This document shows, one piece after another, positions 1 to 8,526 of a DNA stretch of 64,000 nt. The notes beneath the pieces are model-generated. The model was not told the origin of the DNA, did not search any database, and saw only the letters and a list, made by a program, of their open reading frames with translations. The first letter of the stretch is position 1; every line of letters begins with the position of its first letter. Where the stretch lies: positions 4,898,001 through 4,962,000 of the forward strand of contig NZ_CP082164.1 in NCBI RefSeq assembly GCF_023101685.1, given 5' to 3'. Position numbers and translations under genes: made by a program. This DNA is from Bradyrhizobium sp. 186. Its GTDB lineage: Bacteria; Pseudomonadota; Alphaproteobacteria; Rhizobiales; Xanthobacteraceae.

Positions 1-168
1 TTGCGCCGGCTGTGGCTGGTGCGCAGGCGGCTGCTCGCGGGAGCCGACAGCGTCAAGGCCGTGGCGCTGGCGTTCGGCTTCTGGCATCTCAGCGACTTCT
101 CCAGAAGCTATCGCGACCAGTTCGGCGAGACGCCGTCGCAAACGCTGGTGCGTGGGCGAAGGGCGTAG
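1..168 (+). CDS. AraC-family transcriptional regulator, C-terminal fragment
   Basis: The reading frame is open from the first base and ends with TAG at 166-168, so only the last 55 residues are in the window. They form the second helix-turn-helix of an AraC/XylS DNA-binding domain, with the typical run FGFWHLSDFSRSYRDQFGET followed by PSQTL. The effector-binding half lies outside. It is followed after 51 bases by an FMN reductase gene on the same strand, which it might control, but this is only proximity. Confidence 0.8.
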   Translation: MRRLWLVRRRLLAGADSVKAVALAFGFWHLSDFSRSYRDQFGETPSQTLVRGRRA

Positions 169-219
169 CGCGACAAATGGATTGGGTCCGTTCCGGCGTT
201 TCGTGCTAGCCTGCCGGCC

Positions 220-810
220 ATGAGCAACCGCATTCTCGTCCTCTACGGATCCTATCGCTCCGACCGCATGGGCATCCGCCTCGCTAATTTCGTCATCGAT
301 CGCTTGCGCTCCCGCGGCGAGGAGGTCGAATTCATCGACGCCAAGGCGATCGGCCTGCCGATGCTCGACCGCATGTACAAGGAATATCCAAAGGGCTCGG
401 CGCCCGAGGCGCTGGAGAAGCTGGCCGGGCAGATCCGCGGCGCGGACGGCTTCGTCTTCGTCACCGGCGAGTACAATTGGGGGATCCAGCCCGGCTTGAA
501 GAATCTCACCGACCATTTCCTGGAAGAGTGGTTCTGGCGCCCGGCTGCGATCGCGAGCTATTCGGCCGGCCGCCTGTCCGGCGCGCGCGCGGCGACTGCC
601 TGGCACGGCACGCTCTCGGAGATGGGCATGGTGGTGGTGTCGAGCACCATCGGCGTCGGGCCGATCGCGCAGACGCTGTCGGCAGACGGCGAGCCGATCG
701 GCGAGGGCGGCAAGGCGCTGGAGCGGTCGTTTCCCCGTTTTGCCGACGACCTCATGTGGTGGATCGAGGCGGGCAAGGCGCAGCGGGCGCGCAAGGCGCC
801 GCCTTACTGA
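220..810 (+). CDS. NAD(P)H-dependent FMN reductase (flavodoxin fold)
   Basis: A 196-residue cytosolic protein of the NADPH-dependent FMN reductase family (SsuE/ArsH-like). The N-terminal beta strand and phosphate-binding loop read LVLYGSYRSDRMG, and the flavin-proximal loop VTGEYNWGIQPGLKNLTD (about residues 82-99) matches the family's PEYN...P..LKN signature. Length is usual for the family. Members reduce FMN, or quinones and azo compounds, with NAD(P)H; the substrate cannot be told from sequence. No strong ribosome site is visible before the ATG. It is isolated apart from the upstream AraC fragment. Confidence 0.85.
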   Translation: MSNRILVLYGSYRSDRMGIRLANFVIDRLRSRGEEVEFIDAKAIGLPMLDRMYKEYPKGSAPEALEKLAGQIRGADGFVFVTGEYNWGIQPGLKNLTDHFLEEWFWRPAAIASYSAGRLSGARAATAWHGTLSEMGMVVVSSTIGVGPIAQTLSADGEPIGEGGKALERSFPRFADDLMWWIEAGKAQRARKAPPY

Positions 811-820
811 GCCGCTCCGG

Positions 821-835
821 GCGTGTACTCATAAA
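821..835. repeat. 15-bp inverted repeat, left copy
   Basis: GCGTGTACTCATAAA occurs here and as its exact reverse complement at 4299-4313. The pair brackets about 3.46 kb holding a LysR regulator, a TctC-type binding protein and a frameshifted methyltransferase. Identity stops abruptly on both sides of the 15 bases. Confidence 0.75.
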
Positions 836-971
836 CCCGATCAGCCCGTTGAGTAGGCCGTGTCCGTTCTGTCTTTGAGGCCGGACAAGGCCAGTTCGCC
901 CTAGCGAGTCGGCTAAGGGCCCAAGAACGGACTCTGGACTTAAACGCGTGATTAGCGGCCAATTCGACCGA

Positions 972-1910
972 CTAGGATATATTCACAAGAGATCTAGCGA
1001 CTTCCCGCGTACATTTAATAAATGATTCTACTGCTGGACTGAGCGTCCGATTCCTCAAAAATACGATCTCGGCCGAAATTAGGGGGCCTGAGGACTTTAG
1101 CGGCAATACCTTCAAAGCGGATTGATGAGCGCTCAGTGCCGCAACCGATGTCGGTAGAATTCCGACGAATTCTCCGCTCGCAATCAAGGATACCGTGAGC
1201 TGAACAGCGATCGTTTTGATCAGCGGCTTCGGTGGCGAAATGTTGTTGGCTCGAAATACCGCGGCCACGAGTGCACCCGGCGGACTGTCGTAAGGCGGCA
1301 GGACCCAATTAGCTTCCATGATATCCTTGAGTGCTGTTCGCCGCTTTCGCGCAAGATCACTGTGCGCCCCAACAACGAACACAAGTGGCTCGTCGAACAG
1401 GACCTCGGAATTGAAGTCGTCTTGCCGCGCCGGGGCTCTGGTAATCAGCAGGTCAATTCTGCGCTCGCGCAATTCCTGCATTTGATGTTCACCCGGGTTA
1501 GTGAGCTTCACGTCAAGCTGAACACCGGGATGCTCCCTGGAAAATCGCCGGACGATCGTCGGCACCAAGCTGTGTAGGATGATGTCGGTGCATCCCAACC
1601 TCACTTCGCCCGAATTTGGGTCAGAAAGATATTCCAGGGAGCGACGACCTTGTTGCATTTCATCGAATATATTTACTCCGCATCGGAGCAGAACTTCTCC
1701 ATAAGCGGTCAGCACCGCGCCCCGCGAGCCACGGTCCAGTAGTCGCACGCCGAGCGTACCTTCCAAGTCGGATATCGTGTTGGAGATCGCAGGATGGGAA
1801 ATTCTCAATTTTGCGGCTGCCTTCGCCATGCTGCCGGCATCTGCGATCGCCATCAAGATGCGAAGATCGCGTAACTTGATGAGACGGCCAATTCGATCCG
1901 ACGAATCCAT
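972..1910 (-). CDS. LysR-family transcriptional regulator
   Basis: A 312-residue LysR-type regulator. The N-terminal winged helix-turn-helix (about residues 10-70) includes ITDAGSMAKAAAKL-like sequence, ISNTISDLEGTLGVRLLDRG and the LTAYGEVLL linker start; the rest is the periplasmic-binding-protein-like effector domain. It is transcribed away from the TctC-type binding-protein gene at 2029, the usual layout for a LysR protein that controls its neighbour and itself. Base composition looks less GC-rich than the window average, as in the next two genes, which fits shared foreign origin. The effector is unknown, perhaps a carboxylate or aromatic acid. Confidence 0.9.
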   Translation of the reverse strand: MDSSDRIGRLIKLRDLRILMAIADAGSMAKAAAKLRISHPAISNTISDLEGTLGVRLLDRGSRGAVLTAYGEVLLRCGVNIFDEMQQGRRSLEYLSDPNSGEVRLGCTDIILHSLVPTIVRRFSREHPGVQLDVKLTNPGEHQMQELRERRIDLLITRAPARQDDFNSEVLFDEPLVFVVGAHSDLARKRRTALKDIMEANWVLPPYDSPPGALVAAVFRANNISPPKPLIKTIAVQLTVSLIASGEFVGILPTSVAALSAHQSALKVLPLKSSGPLISAEIVFLRNRTLSPAVESFIKCTREVARSLVNIS

Positions 1911-1926
1911 ATGAGCCAGCCCTTAA

Positions 1927-1942
1927 CCCTGGAGTTACAGGG
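1927..1942. promoter_or_regulatory. Candidate LysR operator in divergent intergenic region
   Basis: The 118-bp gap between the LysR start and the TctC start contains CCCTG-N6-CAGGG (1927-1942), a dyad lying 17 bases upstream of the LysR start codon. A LysR box usually has T-N11-A with interrupted dyad symmetry, and this is the only clear dyad in the gap. Assignment is by position and symmetry only. Confidence 0.4.
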
Positions 1943-2028
1943 ATGTCATGATTTTCGGTCTACCAGATAAGAGGCAAACCGACCAGAGTCGATCGGGCGC
2001 GCGGGCACCGTCTGCGCTGGAGAATCCG

Positions 2029-3006
2029 ATGATTACCAGACGAAAATTCGTGACGTCCGCGGTTGGCCTAGCTTCGGTCTTTCCCGGTGCGGCATGGGCT
2101 CAACAAGCCAACCAGGCCACCACGCGAATGTTGGTCGGCTTCACCGCGGGTGGCGCAATCGATGTCATCGCAAGAATGCTGGTCGATGGAATGAAAGACG
2201 ACTTCCCTTCGTTTATCGTGGACAACCGCCCCGGAGCAGGCGGACGTGTTGCGCTTGGAGCCCTGAAGGTCGGCCCAGCAGATGGCACGGCGATGATCCT
2301 GACACCAGCGTCAAACTTCGCCGTGTTTCCCCACGTCTACAAGAAGCTTGGCTATGATGCGTTCAAGGACTTTGCTCCGGTCACAACCGTTTGCGACTTC
2401 CCATTTCTGGTCACAGTGGGACCGATGGTGCCGGCTGACGTGAAGACACTCACCGATTTTGTAAGCTGGTGCAGGGCCAATCCAAAGCTTGCGACCTATG
2501 GCACGGCTGCGGCTGGATCAATGCTGCATTTTACCGGCGTAGCCCTAGCTAAAGCCGGCGGTTTCGAATTCGTGCATCTGCCATATGGCGGCCCAAACGG
2601 CATCCAAGACCTGATCGGCGGTCGAATTGCCGCAACAATCTACCCGACCGGCACCGCACTTCCGCACGTCCAGTCCGGAGCCATTCGCGCGTTAGTAACA
2701 ACCGGCCCCCAACGGTCTCCGTTGCTTCCCGATGTGCCGACGGTTCGCGAGGCCGGATATCCTATGCTTGAGGCCATTGAGTGGTTCGGCGTTTTCGTCC
2801 CGGCAATCACGCCGGCCGAAACGGTTAACCGCCTAAATCGGGCGATCCGCTCAGTAGTCAGAACCGATGCGTTTAAAGCAAACTCGGCCAAGCTTTCGGT
2901 TGACCCGGCAGGGCTCACACCAGGGGAATTTGCACAATTGATTAAATCGGATTTCAACCGCTGGGGGCCGATTGTTCAGGCTTCCGGCTTTTCATCGGAA
3001 GATTGA
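2029..3006 (+). CDS. Tripartite tricarboxylate transporter substrate-binding protein (TctC/Bug family)
   Basis: A 325-residue periplasmic binding protein of the Bug/TctC family. The start chosen is ATG 2029, preceded by GGAG at 2019-2022; an in-frame ATG at 1948 lacks a ribosome site. The N-terminus ITRRKFVTSAVGLASVFPGA...AWAQ is a Tat-like (RRKF) signal peptide. The mature part has the family hallmarks MLVGFTAGGAIDVIARML and VDNRPGAGGRVALGALK near the N-terminus and HLPYGGPNGIQDLIGGRI in the middle. Such proteins bind carboxylates or other organic acids. No TctA/TctB membrane genes are adjacent, which is common for this expanded family. Confidence 0.9.
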   Translation: MITRRKFVTSAVGLASVFPGAAWAQQANQATTRMLVGFTAGGAIDVIARMLVDGMKDDFPSFIVDNRPGAGGRVALGALKVGPADGTAMILTPASNFAVFPHVYKKLGYDAFKDFAPVTTVCDFPFLVTVGPMVPADVKTLTDFVSWCRANPKLATYGTAAAGSMLHFTGVALAKAGGFEFVHLPYGGPNGIQDLIGGRIAATIYPTGTALPHVQSGAIRALVTTGPQRSPLLPDVPTVREAGYPMLEAIEWFGVFVPAITPAETVNRLNRAIRSVVRTDAFKANSAKLSVDPAGLTPGEFAQLIKSDFNRWGPIVQASGFSSED

Positions 3007-3131
3007 GGCTCGTCCTGATCGGATCGGCGTTGGCGAAGAACCGAAGAACATAGATATGCACCGGACAGGAGCAGCGAGCTTCTCAATAGATCGTACAGTT
3101 ATTGCGGAATGCGGTTTTGGGGGAATTGATT

Positions 3132-4156
3132 ATGACAGATAGCCGGCTGGACGTCCTTCCGCCGCACGTTCAATTGATTCAGATGGGCCGTGCCCACATC
3201 GTCTCAAGAATCGTCTATGCAGCGGCCAAGCTGGGGCTGGCGGATCAACTCGCCCCCGGACCGAAGAGTGCCGCGGAGCTGGCCGGCCCGATGCAGGTCC
3301 ATGCGCCTTCGTTGCACAGGCTGATGCGTACGCTGGCGAACCTCGGCATTCTGACCGAGCGAATGGAGCAGCGCTTTGCCCTGACTGGTTTGGGCGAGGC
3401 GTTAAAGACAGGCGCGACCGGTTCGGCAAGATCAGCGGTGATATTTTCGGGCAGCCCTTCGTCTCAGAGTGGCTGGGATCACGTGGTCTATTCCATACAG
3501 ACCGGCAAACCCGGCTTCGATAAAGCGCAGGGCGTGGCATTCTTCGACTACCTCATGCAACATACCGACGACGCCTCGCTGTTCAGCGAGACGATGGTCG
3601 GCTTGCATAGCCAGGAGCCTACCGCTGTCGCCGAGGCCTACGATTTTTCAGCCTTCAAGACCATTGTCGACGTCGGTGGGGCAACTGGCAACATGCTGGC
3701 GGCTGTGCTTGCCCAACATGGCGGTCCGCGCGGCATCCTGTTCGACCGGCCGCATGTCCTGCAGGACGTACCGGCTTTGCTTGATGCCAAAAGCGTTCGC
3801 GAGCGAGTGACGATCGAGCCCGGCGATTTCTTTCAGCGTGTCCCGACCGGCGCGGATGCTTACATACTTTCGCACATCATCCACGACTGGAACAATGATC
3901 AGTGTCTTACGATCCTCAATCACATACGCGAAGCGATGAATGCCGCCGGCCGTCTGCTGCTTATTGAAATGGGTTGCCGCTTGGCGACACGCCGCATCCG
4001 GGGAAAATACTCGATATCACGATGCTCGTCCAAATGGGGGGACAGGAGCGTACCGAAACCGAATACGCGTCACTTCTCAGCAAGGCGGGTTTCCGTCTAA
4101 CGCAGGTCGTGCCGACCAGTTCAGCAGCCAGCATCGTGGAGGCGGTCGTGGCCTGA
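3132..4156 (+). pseudogene. SAM-dependent O-methyltransferase, frameshifted
   Basis: A plant/fungal-type O-methyltransferase (acetylserotonin O-methyltransferase-like). Start ATG 3132 follows GGGGGAA at 3119-3125. It has the N-terminal dimerisation/winged-helix part, a SAM-binding loop VDVGGATGN (about residues 178-186) and the catalytic His in SHIIHDWNND (about 250). After LLLIEM the frame breaks: the expected C-terminus (PLGDTPHPGKILDITMLVQM, then a terminal segment ending IVEAVVA) continues in another frame from 3974 to the stop at 4156. One base appears lost in ATGGGTTG at about 3970-3975. Read through unshifted, the protein ends with unrelated residues at 4100. Either a true mutation or a sequencing error in the GGG run. 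Confidence 0.8.
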
Positions 4157-4298
4157 GTTGCGAGTGGATGGCATCGACTTACGGCCGCGCGATGTCCGCC
4201 GACTTCGCAAATGAAAGCCCAACTGAGTCGCCTTAGGCCAGCGCGTCCTGGCTGCGGCAGTCGTTCACGCCATCGCACCAGAAGCCTGAAAAGCGGCA

Positions 4299-4313
4299 TT
4301 TATGAGTACACGC
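4299..4313. repeat. 15-bp inverted repeat, right copy
   Basis: TTTATGAGTACACGC is the exact reverse complement of the sequence at 821-835. It sits three bases before the end of the chemotaxis receptor gene and marks the right edge of the less GC-rich block 836-4298. Confidence 0.75.
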
Positions 4314-4316
4314 TAG

Positions 4317-6398
4317 CTAGGCGGCCCTGACTTCGCTGAGGAAGCGGTCGAACTGTCCGGCGAGATCGCGCGACTGCGTCGAGAGCTGCTCGGCTGCGCC
4401 CAGCACCTCCCTGGCGGCCGCGCCCGTGTCGTCAGCGGCGCGCTGCACGCCGGTGATGTTGGTATTGACCTCCTGGGTACCGCGCGCGGCCTCCTGGACG
4501 CTGCGGGAGATCTCCTTGGTCGCCGAGCCCTGTTCCTCGATCGCGGCCGCAATCGCGGTGCCGATCTGGTCGATTTCGGCGATGACATCGGCGACGTTGC
4601 GGATCGCGCTCACGGTCTCGTCGCTCGCACTCTGGATCGCCGCGATCTGCTCGGAGATTTCGGTGGTCGCCTTGGCGGTCTGGCCGGCCAGGGACTTTAC
4701 TTCGGAAGCGACCACGGCAAAGCCGCGGCCGGCTTCGCCGGCGCGCGCGGCTTCGATGGTCGCGTTCAGCGCCAGCAAATTGGTCTGCTCGGCGATGCTC
4801 TGGATCAGCGTGACGACGTCGCCGATCTTCTGGGCGCCCTCGGCGAGTGCGCGCGCGGTGTCGCCGGTGCGGCGGGCGTTGTCGACGGCGCGGGCCGCGA
4901 TCTCGGTGGACTGAGCGACCTGGCGGCCGATCTCCGCGATCGAGGAGGTCAGCTCTTCGGTGGCGCTCGCGACCGTCTGCACGTTGGTCGAGGTCTGCTC
5001 GGAGGCGGCCGCGACGACCGCAGCCTGGCTGTTGGTCTGGGCCGCGGTCGAGGTCATCGACTGCGCCGTGCTCTCCATCGCGGTGGAGGCCTGGGACAGG
5101 CCGCCGACGAGCTCGGTGACCTTGGCCTCGAAGGCGCTGGTGAGGCCGTCGAGCGCTTGCGCGCGGCGCATCTTGCCGTCGTTCTCGGCCTGTTTCTCGG
5201 CTGCGAGCCGGTCGGCCCGGATCATGTTGTCCTTGAACACCTGCACGGCGGCGGCCATGGCACCGATCTCGTCGGAGCGCGCAGCGCCAGGGATCTCTTC
5301 GGCAACGTTACCCTCTGCAAGCCGCGACATCCGTGTGGTCAGGTCGACGATGGGTGCGCAGACCCGGCGGCGCACCGTCACGACGAGGCCGATGCTCGCG
5401 ATCAACACGGCAACGAGGCCCGCGAGCGCGATCGTGAAGCTCGTGCGCGCGGCCGAAGAGGCACCGGCAAGGATCTGCTCGGCATTGTCGTAGAAGGCGT
5501 CGCGGACGCCGATGACCGAGCCCAGGCCGCGCTGCGATCCTGCGTAGAAGGTCTCGACGTCGTGCTCGTATTTGCCGCTGGTCGCGCCGTCCTTCACGAG
5601 TTTCAGCTCGTGGCCAAAACCTTCGACATAGGCCGAGTTCATCGTCTCGAGCGCGGAAGCGACATTGGCGGGCGTCGCCGGATTGCCGCGCAGCTCCTGG
5701 AGCGACATCGCGATCTGGTCGTTGCGCCCTTGCGAGCGGGCGATGTCGGCCTTCTCGGCCTCGGTCGCCACCTTCCTGGCCCCGACGAGGTTCTTGTGCA
5801 GGCTGGCGTTGAGGCCGCCGATGTCGCGCAGCGTCATGGTGATGTTGGCGTAGCTGGCCTGGCGGTAGGCATCACCGTTGAGGATCGCCATGCGGCGCAC
5901 CTGCTCGTTGAGCAGCGCGGTTACGCTGGCGTTCAGCACCGCGTTGTCGGCGACGATCTTCCTGGCCGCGTCCTTGCGCGCATCCGCCGGTCCAGCGATC
6001 GCCTTGTCGATCGCGTCGCGCAGCGCCGCAAGCTTCGTGTTCAGCGCGTCGATGTTGCTGCCGATGGTGTTGCCGTCATCGAACGGGCCGGGCAGGTCCT
6101 TGCGTAGCGCGTTCATCTTGTCCCGCGCGCCGTCGGTTTGCTTGCGCAGCTTGTCGTGTTCGGGGAGCAGCGTCGGGTCGACGGTCGCCGGGCCATAGAG
6201 GATGTTGGTGGCAAAGCCGCGCTCGGGGTTGAGGTAGCGCGGGATGTCACTGACGGCGCGGACGATCGCGAGCCGGCCCTGCGCTTCGGTGATCCGCTCC
6301 ATCGTCTGGTATTTCGTCACGGCGACATAGACGGCGAGGCCGCCGCCGACGGTCGAGAGCGAGACGATGGCGGCGGTCAGGAGTGTACCGATTTTCAT
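4317..6398 (-). CDS. Methyl-accepting chemotaxis protein
   Basis: A 693-residue inner-membrane chemoreceptor. Transmembrane segment 1 is at residues 4-26, a long helical sensor region of about 290 residues follows, transmembrane segment 2 is at about 320-343, HAMP at about 341-395, and the signalling domain fills the rest. The hairpin tip (about 530-565) reads [20 protein letters not shown] followed by [17 protein letters not shown], the nearly invariant CheA/CheW contact region. The large sensor differs from short four-helix receptors; its ligand is unknown. No che genes are nearby, so it would feed a distant chemotaxis system. A CtrA-like sequence lies about 60 bases upstream of the start. 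Confidence 0.95.
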   Translation of the reverse strand: MKIGTLLTAAIVSLSTVGGGLAVYVAVTKYQTMERITEAQGRLAIVRAVSDIPRYLNPERGFATNILYGPATVDPTLLPEHDKLRKQTDGARDKMNALRKDLPGPFDDGNTIGSNIDALNTKLAALRDAIDKAIAGPADARKDAARKIVADNAVLNASVTALLNEQVRRMAILNGDAYRQASYANITMTLRDIGGLNASLHKNLVGARKVATEAEKADIARSQGRNDQIAMSLQELRGNPATPANVASALETMNSAYVEGFGHELKLVKDGATSGKYEHDVETFYAGSQRGLGSVIGVRDAFYDNAEQILAGASSAARTSFTIALAGLVAVLIASIGLVVTVRRRVCAPIVDLTTRMSRLAEGNVAEEIPGAARSDEIGAMAAAVQVFKDNMIRADRLAAEKQAENDGKMRRAQALDGLTSAFEAKVTELVGGLSQASTAMESTAQSMTSTAAQTNSQAAVVAAASEQTSTNVQTVASATEELTSSIAEIGRQVAQSTEIAARAVDNARRTGDTARALAEGAQKIGDVVTLIQSIAEQTNLLALNATIEAARAGEAGRGFAVVASEVKSLAGQTAKATTEISEQIAAIQSASDETVSAIRNVADVIAEIDQIGTAIAAAIEEQGSATKEISRSVQEAARGTQEVNTNITGVQRAADDTGAAAREVLGAAEQLSTQSRDLAGQFDRFLSEVRAA

Positions 6399-6457
6399 GG
6401 GCAGTCCGGCAATTGGCGCGGGGGAGAATTATCTTGCAGGACCATAGGTTGCGCGTG

Positions 6458-6472
6458 TTAACCCCGGGTTTA
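6458..6472. promoter_or_regulatory. Imperfect CtrA-like box upstream of the chemoreceptor
   Basis: TTAA-N7-TTTA, one mismatch from the CtrA consensus TTAA-N7-TTAA, 60 bases upstream of the receptor start. CtrA controls many motility genes in alphaproteobacteria, but a one-mismatch site can occur by chance. Confidence 0.25.
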
Positions 6473-6495
6473 CGCTCCGCGCCGCCGGCCCCGCG

Positions 6496-7275
6496 TTAGT
6501 CGTAGGTCGCGCTCACTGTTCCCAGGGGACCGAAATCTGCGACATAGGTTTCGCCCGCTTTCGGCCGCAACATGCCCGTGAGCGTGCCCGTGCTGATGGT
6601 CTGACCCGCCTTGAGGCCGATGCCGGTCCGTGACAGCTCGTTGGCGAGCCAGGTGAGCGGCACAAGGGGATGATCGATCGCATCCGCCGCGGTCCCGCGC
6701 CGCCTCAACGCGCCGTTGCAATTCAAAACCACCTCCTGATTGGCAATGTCGCGGCTGCGCCAGTCCGCGATGGCTTCGCCAAGCGCGATCGATCCTGATC
6801 CGGCGCCGTCGGCCAGAATCGCCGGCATCGGCGGAAACGCCGCATCGTGAACGAAGCGGCACTCGGCGAGCTCGATGCCCGGATGCAGCGAGGCGACGGC
6901 CTCGTCGACCTCTTCAGCGGAGTATGGTCTAGCGCGCGGCGGCAGGTCGACGCCGAGGCGCGCCTGGTATTCGACTTCGGGAATCGGGCTGCATTGTCTG
7001 GCATGCTCGACGCTTGCGGGCGACGACTGGATCAAGGGCGCGAAGACCCGGCCGTAGATCGGCGAGGTCGTGCGAAGCTGACGCTGGAGTTCGGGCTTCA
7101 TGCCGGCAATTTTCCAGCCGACGACTTCCCAGCCCAATTCCTCTTCCACCATCTCCGCGATGCGGTAAGCCGTATCGGCATCGGGCGGCACCAGTCCCTC
7201 GTCGAGGCCGCTCTGCTGCCGGGCCTCGCGGCGCAGTGTGGCGAGATGCCGGGCGAGTTCGCGCTGTCGTGACAA
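6496..7275 (-). CDS. 2-keto-4-pentenoate hydratase / fumarylacetoacetase-family protein
   Basis: A 259-residue cytosolic enzyme of the FAH superfamily, hydratase/decarboxylase branch (MhpD-like). It carries GWEVVGWKIAGMKPELQRQL near residue 55, PIPEVEYQARLGVDLPP around residue 100 (the acidic metal ligands of the family) and the C-terminal AGQTISTGTLTGM. Relatives add water to 2-hydroxypenta-2,4-dienoate in meta-cleavage of aromatics, using Mg2+. It starts 13 bases after the TetR gene stop, so the two are probably co-transcribed. With the divergent tautomerase and enoyl-CoA hydratase it suggests a small ring-cleavage or side-chain pathway. The true substrate is unknown. Confidence 0.85.
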   Translation of the reverse strand: MSRQRELARHLATLRREARQQSGLDEGLVPPDADTAYRIAEMVEEELGWEVVGWKIAGMKPELQRQLRTTSPIYGRVFAPLIQSSPASVEHARQCSPIPEVEYQARLGVDLPPRARPYSAEEVDEAVASLHPGIELAECRFVHDAAFPPMPAILADGAGSGSIALGEAIADWRSRDIANQEVVLNCNGALRRRGTAADAIDHPLVPLTWLANELSRTGIGLKAGQTISTGTLTGMLRPKAGETYVADFGPLGTVSATYD

Positions 7276-7288
7276 GTGTGTGTCCGAT

Positions 7289-7900
7289 CTATTCGGTGGT
7301 GCGAGCGAGGGCGTCGGACAGGATCATCTTCAGCTCCTCTTGAACATGGTCGAGCGTCTGCGCGCTGCGGCTTGCACGGCACATCGCGACCGTACCTTCG
7401 ATCGAAGCGACGACGAGGGTTGCGAGCCGCTCCGCCCGCTTCAGAGCCAGACCTTCGCGGCACAACGCCCTGAGCATGATCTGCCGCCAGTCGGCAAAGA
7501 CGCCGTCGGCAAGGTCGAGCAGATGCTGCTGCGCCGTCTCGTCATCCTTGTCGGAGGGCTCGCCGACATAGCGGTCGACGGCTACGGCAAGCACCGGGCA
7601 ACCCGCCTCGAAGCGGGTCGATTCCAGTTGCCGTCGCCATGATGCAACGAACGCCTTCAGTCCAGCGATGGCGCCGAGCTGATTCACTGCCTTCTCAAGC
7701 GGGACGGACACCTGCTGCCCGGCGAACACCACGGCTTCGGCGATCAATTGCCGTTTGCCCTCGGGGAAGTGGTGGCTGATCGAGCCGCGCGGGGTCGCAG
7801 TATGACGGACAACGTCGCGCATGCTTGTGGCGTTCACACCGCGCCGGCTCATCAGGTCGGCGGCGCCGGCAATCATCTTGTCGCGTGTGGTGGCGGTCAT
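7289..7900 (-). CDS. TetR-family transcriptional regulator
   Basis: A 203-residue TetR regulator starting at ATG 7900 (MTATTRDKMIAGAADLM); a longer in-frame start at 7975 would run through the divergent promoter and is not used. The helix-turn-helix (about residues 5-50) contains LMSRRGVNATSMRDVVRHT and GSISHHFPEGKRQLI, typical of TetR proteins with a TetR_C_33-like C-terminus. It is followed by the hydratase gene and is divergent from the tautomerase/enoyl-CoA hydratase pair. Two dyads in the intergenic region (7935-7983) are the natural operators, so it probably represses both units. Confidence 0.9.
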   Translation of the reverse strand: MTATTRDKMIAGAADLMSRRGVNATSMRDVVRHTATPRGSISHHFPEGKRQLIAEAVVFAGQQVSVPLEKAVNQLGAIAGLKAFVASWRRQLESTRFEAGCPVLAVAVDRYVGEPSDKDDETAQQHLLDLADGVFADWRQIMLRALCREGLALKRAERLATLVVASIEGTVAMCRASRSAQTLDHVQEELKMILSDALARTTE

Positions 7901-7934
7901 GGAGCTCTCGGGCGAATTTGCTTTCGCATTTATA

Positions 7935-7983
7935 CTATGACGCTTGACATAGGCAAGCGAGGCTGGATATGACATGTGTCATA
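7935..7983. promoter_or_regulatory. Divergent promoter with two TetR operator candidates
   Basis: A perfect 16-bp palindrome TATGACATGTGTCATA lies at 7968-7983, and a related imperfect dyad TATGACGCTTGACATA at 7937-7952. A sigma-70-like promoter for the rightward genes is TTGACA at 7944-7949 with ATATGA/TATGAC at about 7967-7973, so the perfect palindrome covers the -10 element. This arrangement suits repression by the TetR protein encoded at 7289-7900. Seen by eye; binding is inferred. Confidence 0.6.
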
Positions 7984-8003
7984 GCCCATGGGAGGGATGC
8001 AGC

Positions 8004-8486
8004 GTGACCATCATCACCGTGACTGCGCCCGGGGGCCGGCTCAGCCTGGCGCAGCGCCGCCGCCTCGCGGAAACTCTGACCGACGCCGTGCTCGAGCCCG
8101 AAGTCGGCCAGCACGCGCCGGCGGCTCGAATGGGCTTTCAGGTCCATTTCCACGACCTACCGGTCGACTGCATGGCGATCGGCGGTCGGCTTTTGTCCGA
8201 CCAGGACACACCGCCCGACATCATGACCATCAATATTGCGGTGATGAATGCGGCGTGGCCTGCGCAGGTGCGGGCCGAGGTGATAGGCAACGTGCTGGCG
8301 CGGTTGGCGGAGGCCTGCGAAATGCCGGCGCCCGCGCCGACCTGGTGGATCAATTTCGAGATCATCGATGAGGGAAGCTGGGGGTCGCAGGGCGGCGTGC
8401 TCTCGATCCTCCAACTTCTGGAAACCGGCGTGTTCACGCCGCAGCGGAGCAACGCGATTCGCGCGGCGGTTCAGCCGCCGGCCTGA
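8004..8486 (+). CDS. Tautomerase-superfamily-like protein
   Basis: A 160-residue protein starting at GTG 8004, preceded by GGAGGG at 7991-7996. Its N-terminal strand VTIITVTAPGGRLSLAQRRRLAETLTDAVLE resembles the beta-alpha unit of 4-oxalocrotonate-type tautomerases, and a second half (TINIAVMNAAWPAQVRAEVIGNVLARLAEA) looks like a repeat of the same unit, as in double-length family members. The catalytic proline that normally follows the initiator Met is absent (Val/Met-Thr), so activity is uncertain. Forty bases before the enoyl-CoA hydratase gene, probably in one operon. Confidence 0.6.
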   Translation: MTIITVTAPGGRLSLAQRRRLAETLTDAVLEPEVGQHAPAARMGFQVHFHDLPVDCMAIGGRLLSDQDTPPDIMTINIAVMNAAWPAQVRAEVIGNVLARLAEACEMPAPAPTWWINFEIIDEGSWGSQGGVLSILQLLETGVFTPQRSNAIRAAVQPPA

Positions 8487-8526
8487 CGCACTGCCAACAC
8501 CAGGCGACCATCATGGAGAGAAACGC

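Noticed and set aside
1948..2028. N-terminal extension of the TctC-type protein
   Set aside because: It would put 27 polar residues before a clean Tat signal; GGAG directly before ATG 2029 fixes the start.
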